From assembly GCF_003990335.1 (NCBI RefSeq), contig NZ_CP034683.1, forward strand, positions 3,269,501-3,333,500: a stretch of DNA of 64,000 nucleotides, read 5' to 3'. Below are positions 38,630 to 49,202 of this stretch, in pieces. Every line of letters starts with the position of its first letter. Position 1 is the stretch's first letter. Position numbers and translations under genes: made by a program. This DNA comes from Rheinheimera mangrovi. Its GTDB lineage: Bacteria > Pseudomonadota > Gammaproteobacteria > Enterobacterales > Alteromonadaceae. Below the pieces are notes generated by a model. The model made no database searches, was not told where the DNA came from, and saw nothing but the letters and a program-made list of their open reading frames with translations.

Positions 38630-39100
38630 ATGAAGTTAATGCTGATTGCAGTCGGCACAAAAATGCCTGATTGGGTCACTACGGCTTATGAAGAATATGC
38701 CCGTCGTTTTCCGCGTGATTTACCACTGGATTTAATTGAAATTCCGGCCGGTAAACGCGGGAAAAATGCGGACATTAAACGTATTCTCGAAACCGAAGGC
38801 GAAAAAATGCTGGCCGCTGTCCCCAAAGGTGCCCGCATTATTACGCTGGAGGTAGAAGGAGCCAACTGGAGCAGTCCGCAACTGGCACAAAAACTGACGC
38901 AATGGCAAATGGATGGCCGTGATGTCTGTTTACTGGTGGGTGGCCCTGAAGGCTTAGCTCCAGCTTGCATAGCTGCGAGTGAAGGTAAATGGTCGTTATC
39001 TGCGCTGACCATGCCCCACCCTATGGTGCGTGTGGTATTGGCAGAAAGCTTGTACCGCGCCTGGAGCATTAGTACGAATCACCCTTACCATCGCGAATGA
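38630..39100 (+). CDS. rlmH: 23S rRNA pseudouridine-1915 N3-methyltransferase RlmH
   Basis: RlmH is a SPOUT methyltransferase that modifies pseudouridine 1915 of 23S rRNA. The 156-residue protein has the trefoil-knot motifs LLVGGPEGL near residue 103 and [25 protein letters not shown], quoted in part, ending HPYHRE as in E. coli. It overlaps the mrdA start by 4 bp. Confidence 0.97.
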   Translation: MKLMLIAVGTKMPDWVTTAYEEYARRFPRDLPLDLIEIPAGKRGKNADIKRILETEGEKMLAAVPKGARIITLEVEGANWSSPQLAQKLTQWQMDGRDVCLLVGGPEGLAPACIAASEGKWSLSALTMPHPMVRVVLAESLYRAWSISTNHPYHRE

Positions 39101-40977
39101 CCATGATTAAAAAACGCCCATCCATTCAGGATCCTGCTGCCGAAAGCCAGATGTTTAATCAAAGGGCTTTGTTTGGTTTTGCGGTAGTGCTGATTTGCTT
39201 TTGTGTGGTGGTATTTAATCAGTACAAGTTGCAGGTGGTGATGCACGAACATTACATGACCCGTGCAGATGGCAACCGTATTAAACTTATTCCTCAGCCG
39301 CCAAATCGTGGTTTGATTTATGATCGCAACGGTATTTTGTTAGCAGAAAACCGCCCTATTCATTCGGTTGAACTTATTCCCGAACAAGTGAAAAACATTC
39401 CTGAAACTCTTGCTGAAATTGCACGCCTGATTGAAATCACACCAGAACGCCAACAAGAGTTTTTAAAAGAAGTAAAACACCACAGACGTTTTGTCAGCAT
39501 AGCGGTTAAAGAGCATCTGACAGAGCAGGAAGTCGCTATCATTGCGGTGAATCAGCACAGATTAGCAGGCGTTACTTTAGAAGCGCGCTTAACCCGGCAT
39601 TATCCTTTTGGCGAGCTGTTTACCCATGCTTTAGGTTATATCGGCAAAATTAACGCCAAAGAACTGACGAAGCTGGAAGAAGATGGCGTCAGCGCGAATT
39701 ACGCTGCCAGTCGCGATATCGGCAAAATTGGTCTGGAACGTTTTTACGAAAGCCAACTGCATGGTCAGGTCGGCTTTGAACAAGTGGAAGTGAATAACAG
39801 AGGCAGGGTGATTCGGGTTCTTGACTCTAAACCTGCGACCTCAGGTGACGATTTAATCTTATCTATTGATATGAGCCTGCAGTTAAAAGCTCAGGAACTG
39901 ATTGGCGACAACCGTGGCGCCATAGTGGCGATGGACCCGCGTGATGGCGCTGTATTGGCCTTTTACAGTAACCCAAGTTATGACCCGAATTTATTTGTGC
40001 ATGGGATCAGTGGCAAAAACTACCGTGAACTGCTGAATTCTCCCGATCGTCCTCTGGTTAACCGGGTGACTCAAGGGGTGTACCCACCAGCTTCAACTAT
40101 TAAACCCCATATGGCGGTACTTGGATTAGAAAACGGCACAGTGACGGAACAAACCCGAATTCCGGATCCAGGTTTTTACAAGTTACCTAACTACAGCCGG
40201 CCTTACCGCGACCATGTGAAATGGGGTCACGGCTGGGTTGATGTCTACACTGCCATTACCAAAAGCTGCGACACTTACTTTTATGATTTGGCGGTAAAAC
40301 TCGGCATAGATAAAATTTCCGACTATATGAAAAAATTTGGTTTTGGCTCCCGCACAGGTATAGATGTGATGGAAGAAAGTGCAGGTTTGATGCCTTCTAA
40401 AGAATGGAAAAAAGCCAGACACAAACAAAGCTGGTATCCGGGTGATACAGTGTCTTTAGGTATAGGCCAGAGCTACTGGAGTGTGACTCCTATGCAACTG
40501 GCGTTGTCGACTGCCATTTTGGTGAACGATGGTCAAAAACCTACCCCTCATATGGGCCGTTATTTTCGCAGTCAAGGCAAGGACACCAGCCTGATAGCGC
40601 CATTGCAAACTGCAATGGAGGTCAAAGATCACAATAACTGGCGTATTGCCAAAGAGGCCATGCGTCAGACTGTTATGGTTCAGGGTGGTACAGGTTTTAA
40701 TGCTTTTAAAGGCATCAGCTATAGCGCTGCCGGTAAGTCGGGCACAGCACAGGTTATTAATATGGCCGCGAACCAAAAATATGATGCAAATGCCATTAAA
40801 GAAATTCATCGCGATAACGCGATGTTTATTGCTTATGCTCCAGCAGAAAATCCCACTATTCTGGTGGCAGTGGCCTTAGAAAACGCCGGTGGTGGTGGTA
40901 CCAACGCTGGTCCTATAGCACGTAAAATGATGGATCATTACTTTACCCGTCAAAGCGCGGCGGGAGCACAACCATGA
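39097..40977 (+). CDS. mrdA: penicillin-binding protein 2 (MrdA)
   Basis: PBP2 is the cross-linking transpeptidase of the cell-elongation complex and works with RodA. The 626-residue protein has one N-terminal helix (about 23-45), a dimerisation domain with [17 protein letters not shown], and a transpeptidase domain with SxxK (STIKPH), SxN-region [11 protein letters not shown] and KSGTAQV. The start overlaps rlmH. The last ten residues [10 protein letters not shown] are repeated, with only third-position base changes, at the end of a 35-codon frame between mrdA and mrdB (see findings), so the 3' end has been duplicated. Confidence 0.96.
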   Translation: MTMIKKRPSIQDPAAESQMFNQRALFGFAVVLICFCVVVFNQYKLQVVMHEHYMTRADGNRIKLIPQPPNRGLIYDRNGILLAENRPIHSVELIPEQVKNIPETLAEIARLIEITPERQQEFLKEVKHHRRFVSIAVKEHLTEQEVAIIAVNQHRLAGVTLEARLTRHYPFGELFTHALGYIGKINAKELTKLEEDGVSANYAASRDIGKIGLERFYESQLHGQVGFEQVEVNNRGRVIRVLDSKPATSGDDLILSIDMSLQLKAQELIGDNRGAIVAMDPRDGAVLAFYSNPSYDPNLFVHGISGKNYRELLNSPDRPLVNRVTQGVYPPASTIKPHMAVLGLENGTVTEQTRIPDPGFYKLPNYSRPYRDHVKWGHGWVDVYTAITKSCDTYFYDLAVKLGIDKISDYMKKFGFGSRTGIDVMEESAGLMPSKEWKKARHKQSWYPGDTVSLGIGQSYWSVTPMQLALSTAILVNDGQKPTPHMGRYFRSQGKDTSLIAPLQTAMEVKDHNNWRIAKEAMRQTVMVQGGTGFNAFKGISYSAAGKSGTAQVINMAANQKYDANAIKEIHRDNAMFIAYAPAENPTILVAVALENAGGGGTNAGPIARKMMDHYFTRQSAAGAQP

Positions 40978-41081
40978 GTTTACGAAAAAAAGTGCAACGA
41001 ATGATCATTCAGCCGCTAGTCCATCAGGATGGATCACTATTTATCTCTACCCGTCAAAGTGCCGCAGGAGCTCAACCATGA
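40974..41081 (+). CDS. small ORF between mrdA and mrdB carrying a duplicated MrdA C terminus
   Basis: This 35-residue frame starts at an ATG overlapping the mrdA stop (ATGA) and ends with a TGA overlapping the mrdB start (ATGA). Its first 25 residues ([16 protein letters not shown] onward) are unlike anything I recognise. Its last ten are [10 protein letters not shown], identical to the end of MrdA. The DNA of the two ends (40945-40977 and 41049-41081) differs only at third codon positions. It may be a translated coupling peptide or simply the remnant of the original mrdA end after an insertion. I favour a remnant. Confidence 0.4.
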   Translation: MSLRKKVQRMIIQPLVHQDGSLFISTRQSAAGAQP

Positions 41082-42193
41082 CCCTGTTAAAAGATCCGAG
41101 CCATAAAGGTTTTTTGGCTAAATTACATTTGGACGGTCCTTTGTTTGCTGGCCTGTTGACCTTGTGCTTCACAGGCTTATTTGTACTCTACAGTGCCAGT
41201 GGCCAACACTGGGATATGATGGCGGCGCACAGCACCCGCCTGCTCATTGCTTTTGGCGCTATGTTGTTATTGGCGCAAGTGAAACCTCAAACGTTTAGCT
41301 TTTGGGCAGTCCCGTTGTTTTTGGCTGGTACCGTTATGCTGGTGATGGTGTTAGCCTTTGGTCATATAGGCAAAGGCGCACAACGTTGGCTGGACTTAGG
41401 TTTTATGAAGTTTCAGCCCTCTGAGGTGATGAAACTGGCCGTGCCTATGGCAGTCGCCTGGTATGTATCTTCTCATCCCTTGCCGCTTAAGTTTAAGCAC
41501 CTGATTATTGGTTTTATCATGTGTGCTATCCCTACAGTGCTGATACAACAACAACCGGATTTAGGTACCTCTATTCTGATCTTTGTCGCTGGCATTTTTG
41601 TGCTGTTCTTAGGTGGCATGAGCTGGCGAATCATTACAGCAATCGGCATGATTATTCCTGTCGCGTCTTATACGATGTGGTTGTTTTTTATGCACGACTA
41701 CCAAAAGCGCCGGGTATTAACCTTTTTAAATCCTGAGAGTGACCCACTTGGTTCTGGTTACCATATTATTCAGTCGAAAATTGCCATAGGTTCAGGTGGT
41801 TTTGAAGGTAAAGGCTGGATGCATGGTACTCAATCGCAGCTGGAGTTTTTACCTGAGCGTCATACCGACTTTATCTTTGCAGTATTTAGTGAAGAGTTAG
41901 GCATGATAGGTGTGCTGTTTTTATTGGCTTTGTATGCTTTTATTATCGCCCGCGGTTTAATTATCGCCAGTCGTGCACAGGACAACTTCAGCAAGCTGCT
42001 GGCTGGCAGCATCACTCTGACATTTTTTGTCTACGTCTTCGTTAACATTGGTATGGTATCAGGCTTGTTACCCGTAGTAGGTGTGCCTTTGCCTTTGATT
42101 AGCTACGGTGGGACATCCATGGTTACACTAATGGCTGGTTTTGGTATTCTAATGTCGATCAGCACCCATAAACGACTATTAGCTCAGCAGTAG
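41078..42193 (+). CDS. mrdB: rod-shape determining protein RodA (peptidoglycan glycosyltransferase)
   Basis: RodA is the SEDS-family polymerase that makes glycan strands for cell elongation with PBP2. The 371-residue protein has about ten helices and the SEDS motifs [23 protein letters not shown], and near the C terminus [21 protein letters not shown], quoted in part. The ATG at 41078 follows CAGGAGCTCAACC. Translation is likely coupled to the frame before it. Confidence 0.96.
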   Translation: MTLLKDPSHKGFLAKLHLDGPLFAGLLTLCFTGLFVLYSASGQHWDMMAAHSTRLLIAFGAMLLLAQVKPQTFSFWAVPLFLAGTVMLVMVLAFGHIGKGAQRWLDLGFMKFQPSEVMKLAVPMAVAWYVSSHPLPLKFKHLIIGFIMCAIPTVLIQQQPDLGTSILIFVAGIFVLFLGGMSWRIITAIGMIIPVASYTMWLFFMHDYQKRRVLTFLNPESDPLGSGYHIIQSKIAIGSGGFEGKGWMHGTQSQLEFLPERHTDFIFAVFSEELGMIGVLFLLALYAFIIARGLIIASRAQDNFSKLLAGSITLTFFVYVFVNIGMVSGLLPVVGVPLPLISYGGTSMVTLMAGFGILMSISTHKRLLAQQ

Positions 42194-42202
42194 AAAGAAT
42201 CA

Positions 42203-43204
42203 ATGATAAAAAAATTAAGTACTCTATGCTGTACTCTGATACTGGCTTCCTGTTCACAAACACCAGAGCCAAAATCAGCATCTTCAAAAGTTACTCCTGA
42301 CTGGGAAGAACCAAACAAAGGCCGTTATTCTCAAGCGACAGACAGTCACCCGACTCGTTTGCCCACTTTGCTGGAAATGACCGATCCTGAACCGCGCGCA
42401 GAAGCATTAAGCCGCGGTGGCAATAAACCTTACAATATTTATGGCGTAGACTATTCACCCCGCACCGACCTGATGGAATACAAAGAAACAGGTATAGCCT
42501 CCTGGTATGGCCATAAATTTCATGGACACCTGACCTCCAACGGTGAAACTTACAATGTATTTGCTATGTCTGCTGCACACAAAACCTTACCTTTGCCTTC
42601 TTATGTGCGGGTGACCAACCTGGACAACGGTAAAACAGCAGTCGTTCGAGTGAATGACCGTGGTCCTTTTCATCAGGACAGAGTAATCGACTTATCTTAT
42701 TCTGCGGCTTATAAAATTGGCATGATGGGCAAAGGTACAGCCCGTGTTCAGGTAGAGCTGTTAGCCTCGCCCGCCATGACCAGTCAGGAAAGTTATGCCA
42801 TGGGTTTAGGCAGCAGAGGCAATCAGTTTGAAGAAACCACTATAGCCTCGAACCCAGCAGGCCCAAGACCTGGCAGTGTGGCAGCGCCAGCTGCGGCTTC
42901 GGTTTCTGCACCAGTAAGCTCAGCTCCTGCGACTGCAGTCTCTGCACCTGTATCCACTTCCAGTAAAGTAACAGGCTGTTTTATTCAACTGGTGGCCAGT
43001 GGCAACAGAGAAAAATTACAGAAATTGGGCGCAGATCTGCAGCAGCACTGGTCTGTGTCGACACAAATTAATGATGGCAATGGAATTTTCCGTTTATTGG
43101 CGGGTCCAATGCCATCAGCGGCAGAAGCGAACAGCTGGCTGGAACGTTTTAAAAGTGCCGATTATCCATCGGCTTATATTACAGATAAAAAAAGCTGTGG
43201 TTAA
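42203..43204 (+). CDS. rlpA: septal ring lytic transglycosylase RlpA family lipoprotein
   Basis: RlpA cleaves glycan strands lacking stem peptides or acts at the division septum. The 333-residue protein has a lipoprotein signal ending LILASC (Cys17), the double-psi barrel with GIASWYGHKFHGHLTSNGE (given in part) and VRVNDRGPFHQDRVIDLS, then an Ala/Ser/Pro linker and a C-terminal SPOR domain (about 255-330) that binds denuded septal peptidoglycan. It follows mrdB by 9 bp in the usual mrdA-mrdB-rlpA-dacA order. Confidence 0.94.
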   Translation: MIKKLSTLCCTLILASCSQTPEPKSASSKVTPDWEEPNKGRYSQATDSHPTRLPTLLEMTDPEPRAEALSRGGNKPYNIYGVDYSPRTDLMEYKETGIASWYGHKFHGHLTSNGETYNVFAMSAAHKTLPLPSYVRVTNLDNGKTAVVRVNDRGPFHQDRVIDLSYSAAYKIGMMGKGTARVQVELLASPAMTSQESYAMGLGSRGNQFEETTIASNPAGPRPGSVAAPAAASVSAPVSSAPATAVSAPVSTSSKVTGCFIQLVASGNREKLQKLGADLQQHWSVSTQINDGNGIFRLLAGPMPSAAEANSWLERFKSADYPSAYITDKKSCG

Positions 43205-43261
43205 AACCACGGTTGATTTCGTTTAAAAATGAACTCAGCTCAACAACATAAGAAAGGTCTC

Positions 43262-44434
43262 ATGAATACGTACTCCAGAATTTTTATTGCTTGCTCCTTT
43301 GGTGTTGCTAGTTTTTTAGCAGCCGGACAAACAGCCCCACTGACAGCGGCACAGATGACGCCACAACCTCCGGAAGTGAATGCCAAAGGCTACATACTGA
43401 TTGATTACCATACAGGTGCAGTGCTGGCTGAAGGCAATGCCGATGGTTTATTAGCGCCTGCAAGCCTGACCAAAATGATGACCAGCTACATCATTGGTAC
43501 AGAAATCAAAAACGGTACTATTAAGCCGTCCGATCCTGTCACTATCACTGAAAACGCCTGGGCTAAGCAATATTCCGACTCGTCGAAAATGTTTATCGAA
43601 GTGGGTGAAACCATCAGCGTTGAAGAATTAAACCGTGGCATTATTATCCAATCAGGCAACGATGCTTGTGTGGCTATGGCCGAACATATTGCGGGCACTG
43701 AAGGCGCCTTTGTGGAGCTGATGAACGCTCACGCTGTGCGTTTAGGTATGGACAATACCCATTTTGCTAACGCCCATGGTTTACCTGATGAAACTCAGCG
43801 CACCACGGCCCGTGATATGTCAAAGTTGTCGGTTGCACTTATTCGTGACACACCGGACGAATACAAAATTTACTCAGAAAAAGAGTATGTATTTAACGGC
43901 ATCAAACAATACAACCGTAACGGTTTATTGTGGGATAAAAGCCTGAATGTGGATGGTATTAAAACAGGCCACACTTCAGAAGCCGGCTACAGCCTGATCA
44001 CCTCTGCGACCAAAGACGATATGCGCTTAATCTCTGTGGTCATGGGCACAGACAGCGCGAAAATCCGTGAGGCAGAAAACAAAAAGTTACTGACCTATGG
44101 CTTTCGTTTTTTCGAAACTTTCTCCCCTTATAAAGCAGGTGAGAAGTTTGCTGAACAACGGGTATGGCAAGGCACTAAAGAAATCATCACTTTAGGTGTA
44201 CTGGCAGAAACGCCTATTACCCTGCAACGTAATCAACGTAAAGATTTAAAAGCCGACTTTAAATTGAATCAGGAACTGATTGCCCCCATATCTAAGGGTC
44301 AGGTACTGGGCACTGTTTACCTGAAGCTAGGTGACAAAGATATCGCCGAATTTCCATTAGTAGCGCTTGAAGATATCGAGCAGGCTGGTTTATTCAGCCG
44401 ATTAGTAGATATGGTGAAGATGCGCTTCCAATAA
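43262..44434 (+). CDS. dacA: D-alanyl-D-alanine carboxypeptidase (PBP5/6 family)
   Basis: DacA trims the terminal D-alanine from peptidoglycan stem peptides. The 390-residue protein has a signal peptide (to about residue 24), the SxxK motif in ASLTKMMTSY, SGN in IIQSGNDACVAMAEH and KTG in GIKTGHTSEAGYSL. A C-terminal beta-sandwich ends in an amphipathic anchor (LFSRLVDMVKMRFQ). I chose the ATG at 43262 (RBS AGAAAGGTCTC) over the one at 43229 because it begins the signal peptide. Confidence 0.95.
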   Translation: MNTYSRIFIACSFGVASFLAAGQTAPLTAAQMTPQPPEVNAKGYILIDYHTGAVLAEGNADGLLAPASLTKMMTSYIIGTEIKNGTIKPSDPVTITENAWAKQYSDSSKMFIEVGETISVEELNRGIIIQSGNDACVAMAEHIAGTEGAFVELMNAHAVRLGMDNTHFANAHGLPDETQRTTARDMSKLSVALIRDTPDEYKIYSEKEYVFNGIKQYNRNGLLWDKSLNVDGIKTGHTSEAGYSLITSATKDDMRLISVVMGTDSAKIREAENKKLLTYGFRFFETFSPYKAGEKFAEQRVWQGTKEIITLGVLAETPITLQRNQRKDLKADFKLNQELIAPISKGQVLGTVYLKLGDKDIAEFPLVALEDIEQAGLFSRLVDMVKMRFQ

Positions 44435-44435
44435 G

Positions 44436-44561
44436 TATACCCATCGTACTTGAAGCTGCAGCTTTGTTGACTGCGTGCTCTCGCCGAAGTCACATAGGAT
44501 ACTATGCTCCTGAGGTCTCAAGCACTTGTCGCCATCCTGCAACTCCAATTACTTTGGGTAT
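44436..44561 (+). repeat. ERIC-like repeat after dacA
   Basis: A copy (TATACCCATCGTACTTGAAG ... ATTACTTTGGGTAT) with core CGCCGAAGTCACATAGG and CTATGCTCCTGAGG; both core arms carry compensating changes (CCCC to CGAA versus GGGG to TGAG is only partly compensated). It starts 1 bp after the dacA stop. Confidence 0.88.
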
Positions 44562-44588
44562 GTAAACAACATAGCCAGAGATAAAAAC

Positions 44589-44615
44589 AGTCCCGGCAAA
44601 GCCGGGACTTTTTGT
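44589..44615 (+). terminator. rho-independent terminator
   Basis: GTCCCGGC (44590-44597), short AA loop, GCCGGGAC (44600-44607), then TTTTTGTT. It ends the dacA transcript upstream of ybeD. Confidence 0.85.
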
Positions 44616-44652
44616 TAAAATAGATCAAGATTATTTTTGTGAGTAGAACATC

Positions 44653-44934
44653 ATGACAATTGAAGTAAAAGACACCCGCTTTGATGAATTTTTAGAGTTT
44701 CCATGTTCAGTAAACTTTAAAGTGCTGGGTGTCGCAGTGCCTGAACTGGTAGATCATATAGTGGTCGTGTTGCAGCAACATGCCAAGGCAGACGACTACA
44801 ACCCGCAGGTACGACCAAGCAGCAAAGGCAACTATCATTCCGTTAGTGTCGCTGTCACAGTTACCAGCAAGGAACATATGGAGCTGCTGTATACAGAACT
44901 TGGCCGTTTAGAACTGGTCCGTTATGTGATCTGA
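44653..44934 (+). CDS. ybeD: DUF493 protein YbeD
   Basis: This 93-residue protein with an ACT-like alpha/beta fold has the family segments [16 protein letters not shown] and [14 protein letters not shown], and ends [11 protein letters not shown]. YbeD is a conserved regulator-like protein of unknown mechanism that precedes lipB in many gammaproteobacteria, as here. The ATG at 44653 gives the exact family length. Confidence 0.94.
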   Translation: MTIEVKDTRFDEFLEFPCSVNFKVLGVAVPELVDHIVVVLQQHAKADDYNPQVRPSSKGNYHSVSVAVTVTSKEHMELLYTELGRLELVRYVI

Positions 44935-44972
44935 CGAGTGGCACTGCCCTTTTTAGTGCCGGTGCGGGTATA

Positions 44973-45659
44973 ATGCCGGCACTTTCAACTGAACCGGAGT
45001 TCGTTGTGGTTGATCCTCAAGGCTTAGTGATACGGGATTTAGGGCGCCAGCCTTATGTTCAGGTATGGCAAGCCATGCAAAAATACACAGATGAGCGGAC
45101 TGAACTCAGTCCGGACGAGCTGTGGTTTGTTGAACATGACCCGGTATTTACTCAGGGTCAGGCCGGTAAAGCAGAACATCTGCTGATGCCAGGTGATATT
45201 CCTGTGGTACAAGTAGACAGAGGCGGACAAGTGACTTATCACGGTCCTGGTCAACTGGTCGCTTATGTGTTGCTGGATATCAAAAGACGTAAGCTGGGTG
45301 TGCGCGAGTTGGTCACATTAATTGAACAGGTGATCATTCAGGCTCTGGCCCCCTATGGCGTAGAAGCCTATGCCAAAGCAGATGCCCCAGGTGTGTATAT
45401 ACAAGAACAAAAAGTCGCCTCGCTGGGATTGCGGGTGAGAAAAGGCTGTACCTTTCATGGTCTGGCTTTAAATGTGAATATGGATTTGTCACCTTTTTCC
45501 AGGATCAATCCATGCGGTTATGCCGGCATGCAGATGATCCAAACCAAAGATATTGCAGGTCCACAGACTGTGGATGAGGCAAAACAAGCTTTGCAGTCAC
45601 AATTTGTGGCTCAACTGGCGGTTAGCCAGACTGAGCACAAAACAGGGTTAAGTGAATAA
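44973..45659 (+). CDS. lipB: octanoyl-[acyl-carrier-protein]:protein octanoyltransferase LipB
   Basis: LipB moves octanoyl groups from acyl carrier protein to lipoyl domains. The 228-residue protein has [20 protein letters not shown], the catalytic Lys in KVASLGLRV and the catalytic Cys in [11 protein letters not shown]. The ATG at 44973 gives a short N-terminal extension compared with E. coli; the GTG at 45006 is an alternative. The stop overlaps or abuts the lipA start. Confidence 0.95.
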   Translation: MPALSTEPEFVVVDPQGLVIRDLGRQPYVQVWQAMQKYTDERTELSPDELWFVEHDPVFTQGQAGKAEHLLMPGDIPVVQVDRGGQVTYHGPGQLVAYVLLDIKRRKLGVRELVTLIEQVIIQALAPYGVEAYAKADAPGVYIQEQKVASLGLRVRKGCTFHGLALNVNMDLSPFSRINPCGYAGMQMIQTKDIAGPQTVDEAKQALQSQFVAQLAVSQTEHKTGLSE

Positions 45660-45660
45660 T

Positions 45661-46644
45661 ATGACCATCAAAACAGCTCGTATGGAACCAGGTGTCAAGT
45701 TACGTGATGCCGAAAAAATGGCCCTGATCCCAGTCAAAGTCTTGCCAACAGAACGTGACGAAATGTTACGTAAGCCAGACTGGCTAAAAATCAAATTACC
45801 ACGCAGCACAGACCGGATAGAGCAAATCAAAGGCGCTATGCGTAAACATGGTTTGCATTCAGTCTGTGAAGAGGCCTCCTGCCCTAACTTGTCAGAATGC
45901 TTTAACCACGGCACAGCAACCTTTATGATTTTAGGTGCCATCTGCACCAGACGTTGTCCATTCTGTGATGTTGCTCATGGTCGTCCGCTTCCTCCAAGCG
46001 CAGAAGAACCGGAAAAACTGGCATTAACCATCAAAGATATGGCATTAAAATACGTGGTAATTACGTCGGTAGACCGTGATGATTTACGTGATGGCGGTGC
46101 CCAGCATTTTGCCGACTGCATCAGCTCTATCCGTCGTGAAAGCCCGGCGATAAAAATTGAAGTGCTGGTACCGGATTTCCGTGGCCGTATGGATACAGCA
46201 CTGGACATTCTGACGCAAACACCACCAGACGTGTTTAACCACAACCTGGAAACAGCACCACGTTTATACAAACTGGCTCGTCCGGGCGCTGACTATAAAT
46301 GGTCGCTGGAACTGCTGCGTCGCTACAAAGAAGCCCATCCAGAAGTGTCTACCAAGTCAGGCCTGATGGTGGGTTTAGGCGAGACCACAGAAGAGATCAT
46401 CGAAGTGATGCGCGACTTACGAGCTCATAACGTTGATATGCTGACTGTAGGCCAATACCTGCAGCCAAGCAAACACCATTTACCGGTCAAACGTTATGTC
46501 TCTCCGGACGAGTTTGACGAAATAAAACGTATTGGTTATGAGTTAGGCTTTAAACATGTTGCCTCAGGACCCTTTGTACGCTCCAGCTATCATGCAGATC
46601 GTCAGGCGGCAGGTGAAGAAATTGTGAATTACAACGCTAAATAG
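45661..46644 (+). CDS. lipA: lipoyl synthase LipA, C-terminal codons supplied by a Tn7-like transposon end
   Basis: LipA inserts two sulfurs into octanoyl-lipoyl domains by radical SAM chemistry. The 327-residue protein has the auxiliary-cluster cysteines C69, C74 and C80 ([12 protein letters not shown]) and the radical-SAM cysteines C95, C99 and C102 (CTRRCPFC), plus the C-terminal RSSYHAD region. I chose the ATG at 45661 over a GTG three codons earlier. The coding DNA after 46622 is the left end of the inserted transposon: it encodes VNYNAK and the stop. The original end survives at 63701-63724 and would read VVNYNAK, so the current protein has lost one valine. Confidence 0.95.
   Translation: MTIKTARMEPGVKLRDAEKMALIPVKVLPTERDEMLRKPDWLKIKLPRSTDRIEQIKGAMRKHGLHSVCEEASCPNLSECFNHGTATFMILGAICTRRCPFCDVAHGRPLPPSAEEPEKLALTIKDMALKYVVITSVDRDDLRDGGAQHFADCISSIRRESPAIKIEVLVPDFRGRMDTALDILTQTPPDVFNHNLETAPRLYKLARPGADYKWSLELLRRYKEAHPEVSTKSGLMVGLGETTEEIIEVMRDLRAHNVDMLTVGQYLQPSKHHLPVKRYVSPDEFDEIKRIGYELGFKHVASGPFVRSSYHADRQAAGEEIVNYNAK
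46618..46622. repeat. target-site duplication GAAAT, left copy
   Basis: GAAAT directly precedes the TGTGAATTAC terminus of the Tn7-like element. The matching copy follows the ...TTCACA terminus at 63696-63700. Five-base duplications are the rule for Tn7-type transposition. Confidence 0.75.
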
Positions 46645-46703
46645 TACTGAACAATGATCTTTGCAACTATACAACGCAATTTGCGACTGGATAAGGCGCA
46701 AAG
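46623..46703 (+). repeat. Left end of the Tn7-like element with TnsB-type sites
   Basis: Terminus TGTGAATTACAA at 46623-46634, then 15 further bases identical to the lipA 3' end (to 46649), then site 1 ATCTTTGCAACTATA (46657-46671) and site 2 AATTTGCGACTGGATA (46678-46693). The TTTGC cores of the two sites are 20 bp apart. Confidence 0.7.
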
Positions 46704-46706
46704 CTG

Positions 46707-48334
46707 ATGGCGGGAATTCCAGGGATTAAGGAATTTCCGTCAGATGACAAAGCTTGGCGGGTTGATTGGTTTGGCGCACTCCAATACAACCCCTCTGTGC
46801 ATTTAGAACCCACCTTCCAGGTTATCATCTCCCCCATAGTCAAACCTGACTTCTTCCTGCTGGACTTTGGCAAACTCGCTTCAGTTCAGATAGTTGATTA
46901 CGACCAGCAGAAAACCTTTGAAATTGGCGTCGGCCAGTTACCAATGATATGCCCCGGATCAATTTGGAGGAACAAGGAATATACAAGCCTTTGTGCAGGA
47001 AACACAGTACGACTGGATAACGTGCTGGTTACTGAGGCGACCACTCAAATTCTAAGCGCAGGCGCTAAAGATGATGGTAACTATATTATTCCGTTTACGC
47101 ACTATCGTTTAGGTAGTGCTGGTTTCCACAGCAAAGTTATGGCTGTGCAATACAATTCAGACCCTTATGGCATTTTAATCCCCATGGCTGAGTTGGTACG
47201 TTTCTACTATGCGGTATCAACCGATCTGGCTAATGTAATTTTTTCCGGTGCACTGAAGCACGACATAGATTCAGTACTCAATACCGAAAATACCTGGCTT
47301 GAACCTGAAAATGACAGAGCCGTAATTGGCTTGCGGCAACGTTTTTCTGATGAAGACGGCTGGATACTGGCCAGAATAATGAATTCACCTGAAGCCTGGA
47401 AAGGTGCAACCAGAGTTCATGACGAAATGTTAAAGCAACGTCAGAATAGAAAGGCTGCACACTTTGAAACCAGTTTTCCATTCAGTGGTGAAACTAATCT
47501 GGTTGCCCGTTGCAAATTAATTCCGACTTCAGACCCCAGCCGTTGGCGTTACTTAGTAATGTCCTTAGTGCAATGTTCTGCAGCATTTCCGTTTAAGTAT
47601 CTGACGGTGATGCGTGACAACGACAACAATAGGGCAAACGCTGAAACTGATAAGCCTGACAGTGAAAAACGTGAAGGCTGGGGCAACCCAGGCATTGTTA
47701 AAGGACAGCGAGGAAGACAATTCCAGAGCCAGCAAGCCCCCAATAAAAACAGTGCGACAGAGGTTTTTAACCTGCCAACAAATCGCTTTGCTGATATCGA
47801 AGGCAAAAAAGCCGATAAACCAACCAAAGCACAATGCAACCATAAATCCAAACCTAAAGTGATCCCAGCAGTTAAAACAGACGAGTTAGGTAGTGCCCAA
47901 GGTGAAAGCAATGACTCAAAAGTTGGGATTGGCAGACTTTACAGCACTTACGAACGCGCCAAAGCGCTTCCTGCAAGCTTTGATACCTTTATCAAGGCCA
48001 TTGAATACTTAAACACCTTGGATGGCTTTACTGCGAAAATAAGAGCGCCTGACGAGCAGATCCAATACATACCGCTGACAAAGCCTGAAGGATTTTGGCA
48101 GTGGTCTTATTTGGATTCAAAAACCTGTACACGCAGACAAATAGTCATTGGAGACGTCTTTTTTAACAATAGTAGTTTCACTGTGACTGAATTTGAGCAT
48201 CGACATACAGACAAATGCAGAATAGGGCTTATTTTTTTGCCCGACAAAAAGATCTGCAATAAGGACATTCATACGATTTTGTCAAAGCTGGCTCAAGTTC
48301 GCGGCGTATGGAATAACTTAGAGTTACATAGATC
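46707..48334 (+). pseudogene. tnsE: TnsE-like transposition protein, 5' part, interrupted by an insertion sequence
   Basis: The frame (start ATG 46707) runs 543 codons to the target duplication GATC and continues after the IS at 49538 as ALYKVSVTSYKHTWSS...GLIIL to a stop at 49646. Removing the IS and one GATC restores one frame, about 579 residues. By eye it resembles Tn7 TnsE: ILIPMAELVRFYYAVSTDL against the TnsE segment HIPQLELARSLFLINSYF, and in the C-terminal domain RRQIVIGDVFFNNSSFTVTEF against RVIKAVGVQRNGSEFVLLEV. TnsE directs Tn7 to replication forks on mobile plasmids. A serine/lysine-rich linker (about 310-400) separates the two domains. The family call is from memory of Tn7, not from a search. 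Confidence 0.65.
48331..48334. repeat. target-site duplication GATC of IS copy 1 (partner at 49534-49537)
   Basis: GATC flanks GGTAATCATCCC ... GGGATGATTACC on both sides. A 4-bp duplication fits the IS407 group of the IS3 family. Confidence 0.8.
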
Positions 48335-48350
48335 GGTAATCATCCCATTT

Positions 48351-49202
48351 TTAATGGACGCTTGAAGTAGAAGCCTGTGTTACTAAGTTGTCCTTGTACT
48401 TCGGTGGTATGCCACCCAAAGCTTTGTTTGGCCGTTCATTGTTATAAAACCACAGCCATTCTGTCGCATAGTCCTGAACTTCGGCAATACTGCTGAATAA
48501 ATATTGGTTTAGCCAGTCGTAGCGAACTGTACGGTTATATCGCTCCACATAGGCATTTTGCTGCGGATTGCCTGGCTGAATATACTTCAGGGCCACTCCG
48601 TTTGATTCTGCCCAGTTTTTGAGGACAGAACCAATGTATTCAGGGCCGTTGTCGCTACGGATTTCCTTGGGTTTGCCTCGCCACTCAATGACTTGATTGA
48701 GCACTCTGACTACCCGTTCTGCCGGTAGCGAGAAGTCGACCTCAATGGCTAAGCCTTCCCGGTTAAAATCATCAATGATATTCAGCAGCCGGAAACTGCG
48801 GCCATCCTCGAGCTGGTCATGCATAAAATCCATCGACCAGCATTGGTTCTTCATCTCTGGCACCGCCAGCGGTTCAGGCTTTTCACGGGTGAGCCGTTTC
48901 TTGGGTTTTATCCTTAAGTTCAGCTCCAGCTCGCGGTAAATCCGCAGCACACGTTTATGGTTCCAGCCAAAGCGTTTCACATTACGCAGGTAATAGAAAC
49001 ACATGCCAAAGCCCCAACTCCGGTAAGTGGAGGTTAAGCGCAGCAGCCAGTCCGCAATTTCCGCGTTCTCATCCCTCAGACGGGCCTGATAGCGGTAGCA
49101 GGTTTCACTGATGCTAAACACCGCACAGGCCAATGTGACAGAAATGGATTTCTCGCGCACCGCCTTTTGCGCCAATTCCCGTCGGCGCGACGGCTTTACC
49201 AC
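48351..49202 (-). CDS. IS407-like transposase OrfB (copy 1)
   Basis: This 283-residue integrase-core protein has the DDE residues in [10 protein letters not shown] (Asp), [11 protein letters not shown] (Asp) and [14 protein letters not shown] (Glu), plus the IS3-family ending [16 protein letters not shown]. It is normally produced as OrfAB by -1 frameshifting at the A7G run near 49203-49212 (minus strand CGAAAAAAAGTGG). The reading frame is intact, so the copy may be active. Confidence 0.93.
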   Translation of the reverse strand: MVKPSRRRELAQKAVREKSISVTLACAVFSISETCYRYQARLRDENAEIADWLLRLTSTYRSWGFGMCFYYLRNVKRFGWNHKRVLRIYRELELNLRIKPKKRLTREKPEPLAVPEMKNQCWSMDFMHDQLEDGRSFRLLNIIDDFNREGLAIEVDFSLPAERVVRVLNQVIEWRGKPKEIRSDNGPEYIGSVLKNWAESNGVALKYIQPGNPQQNAYVERYNRTVRYDWLNQYLFSSIAEVQDYATEWLWFYNNERPNKALGGIPPKYKDNLVTQASTSSVH

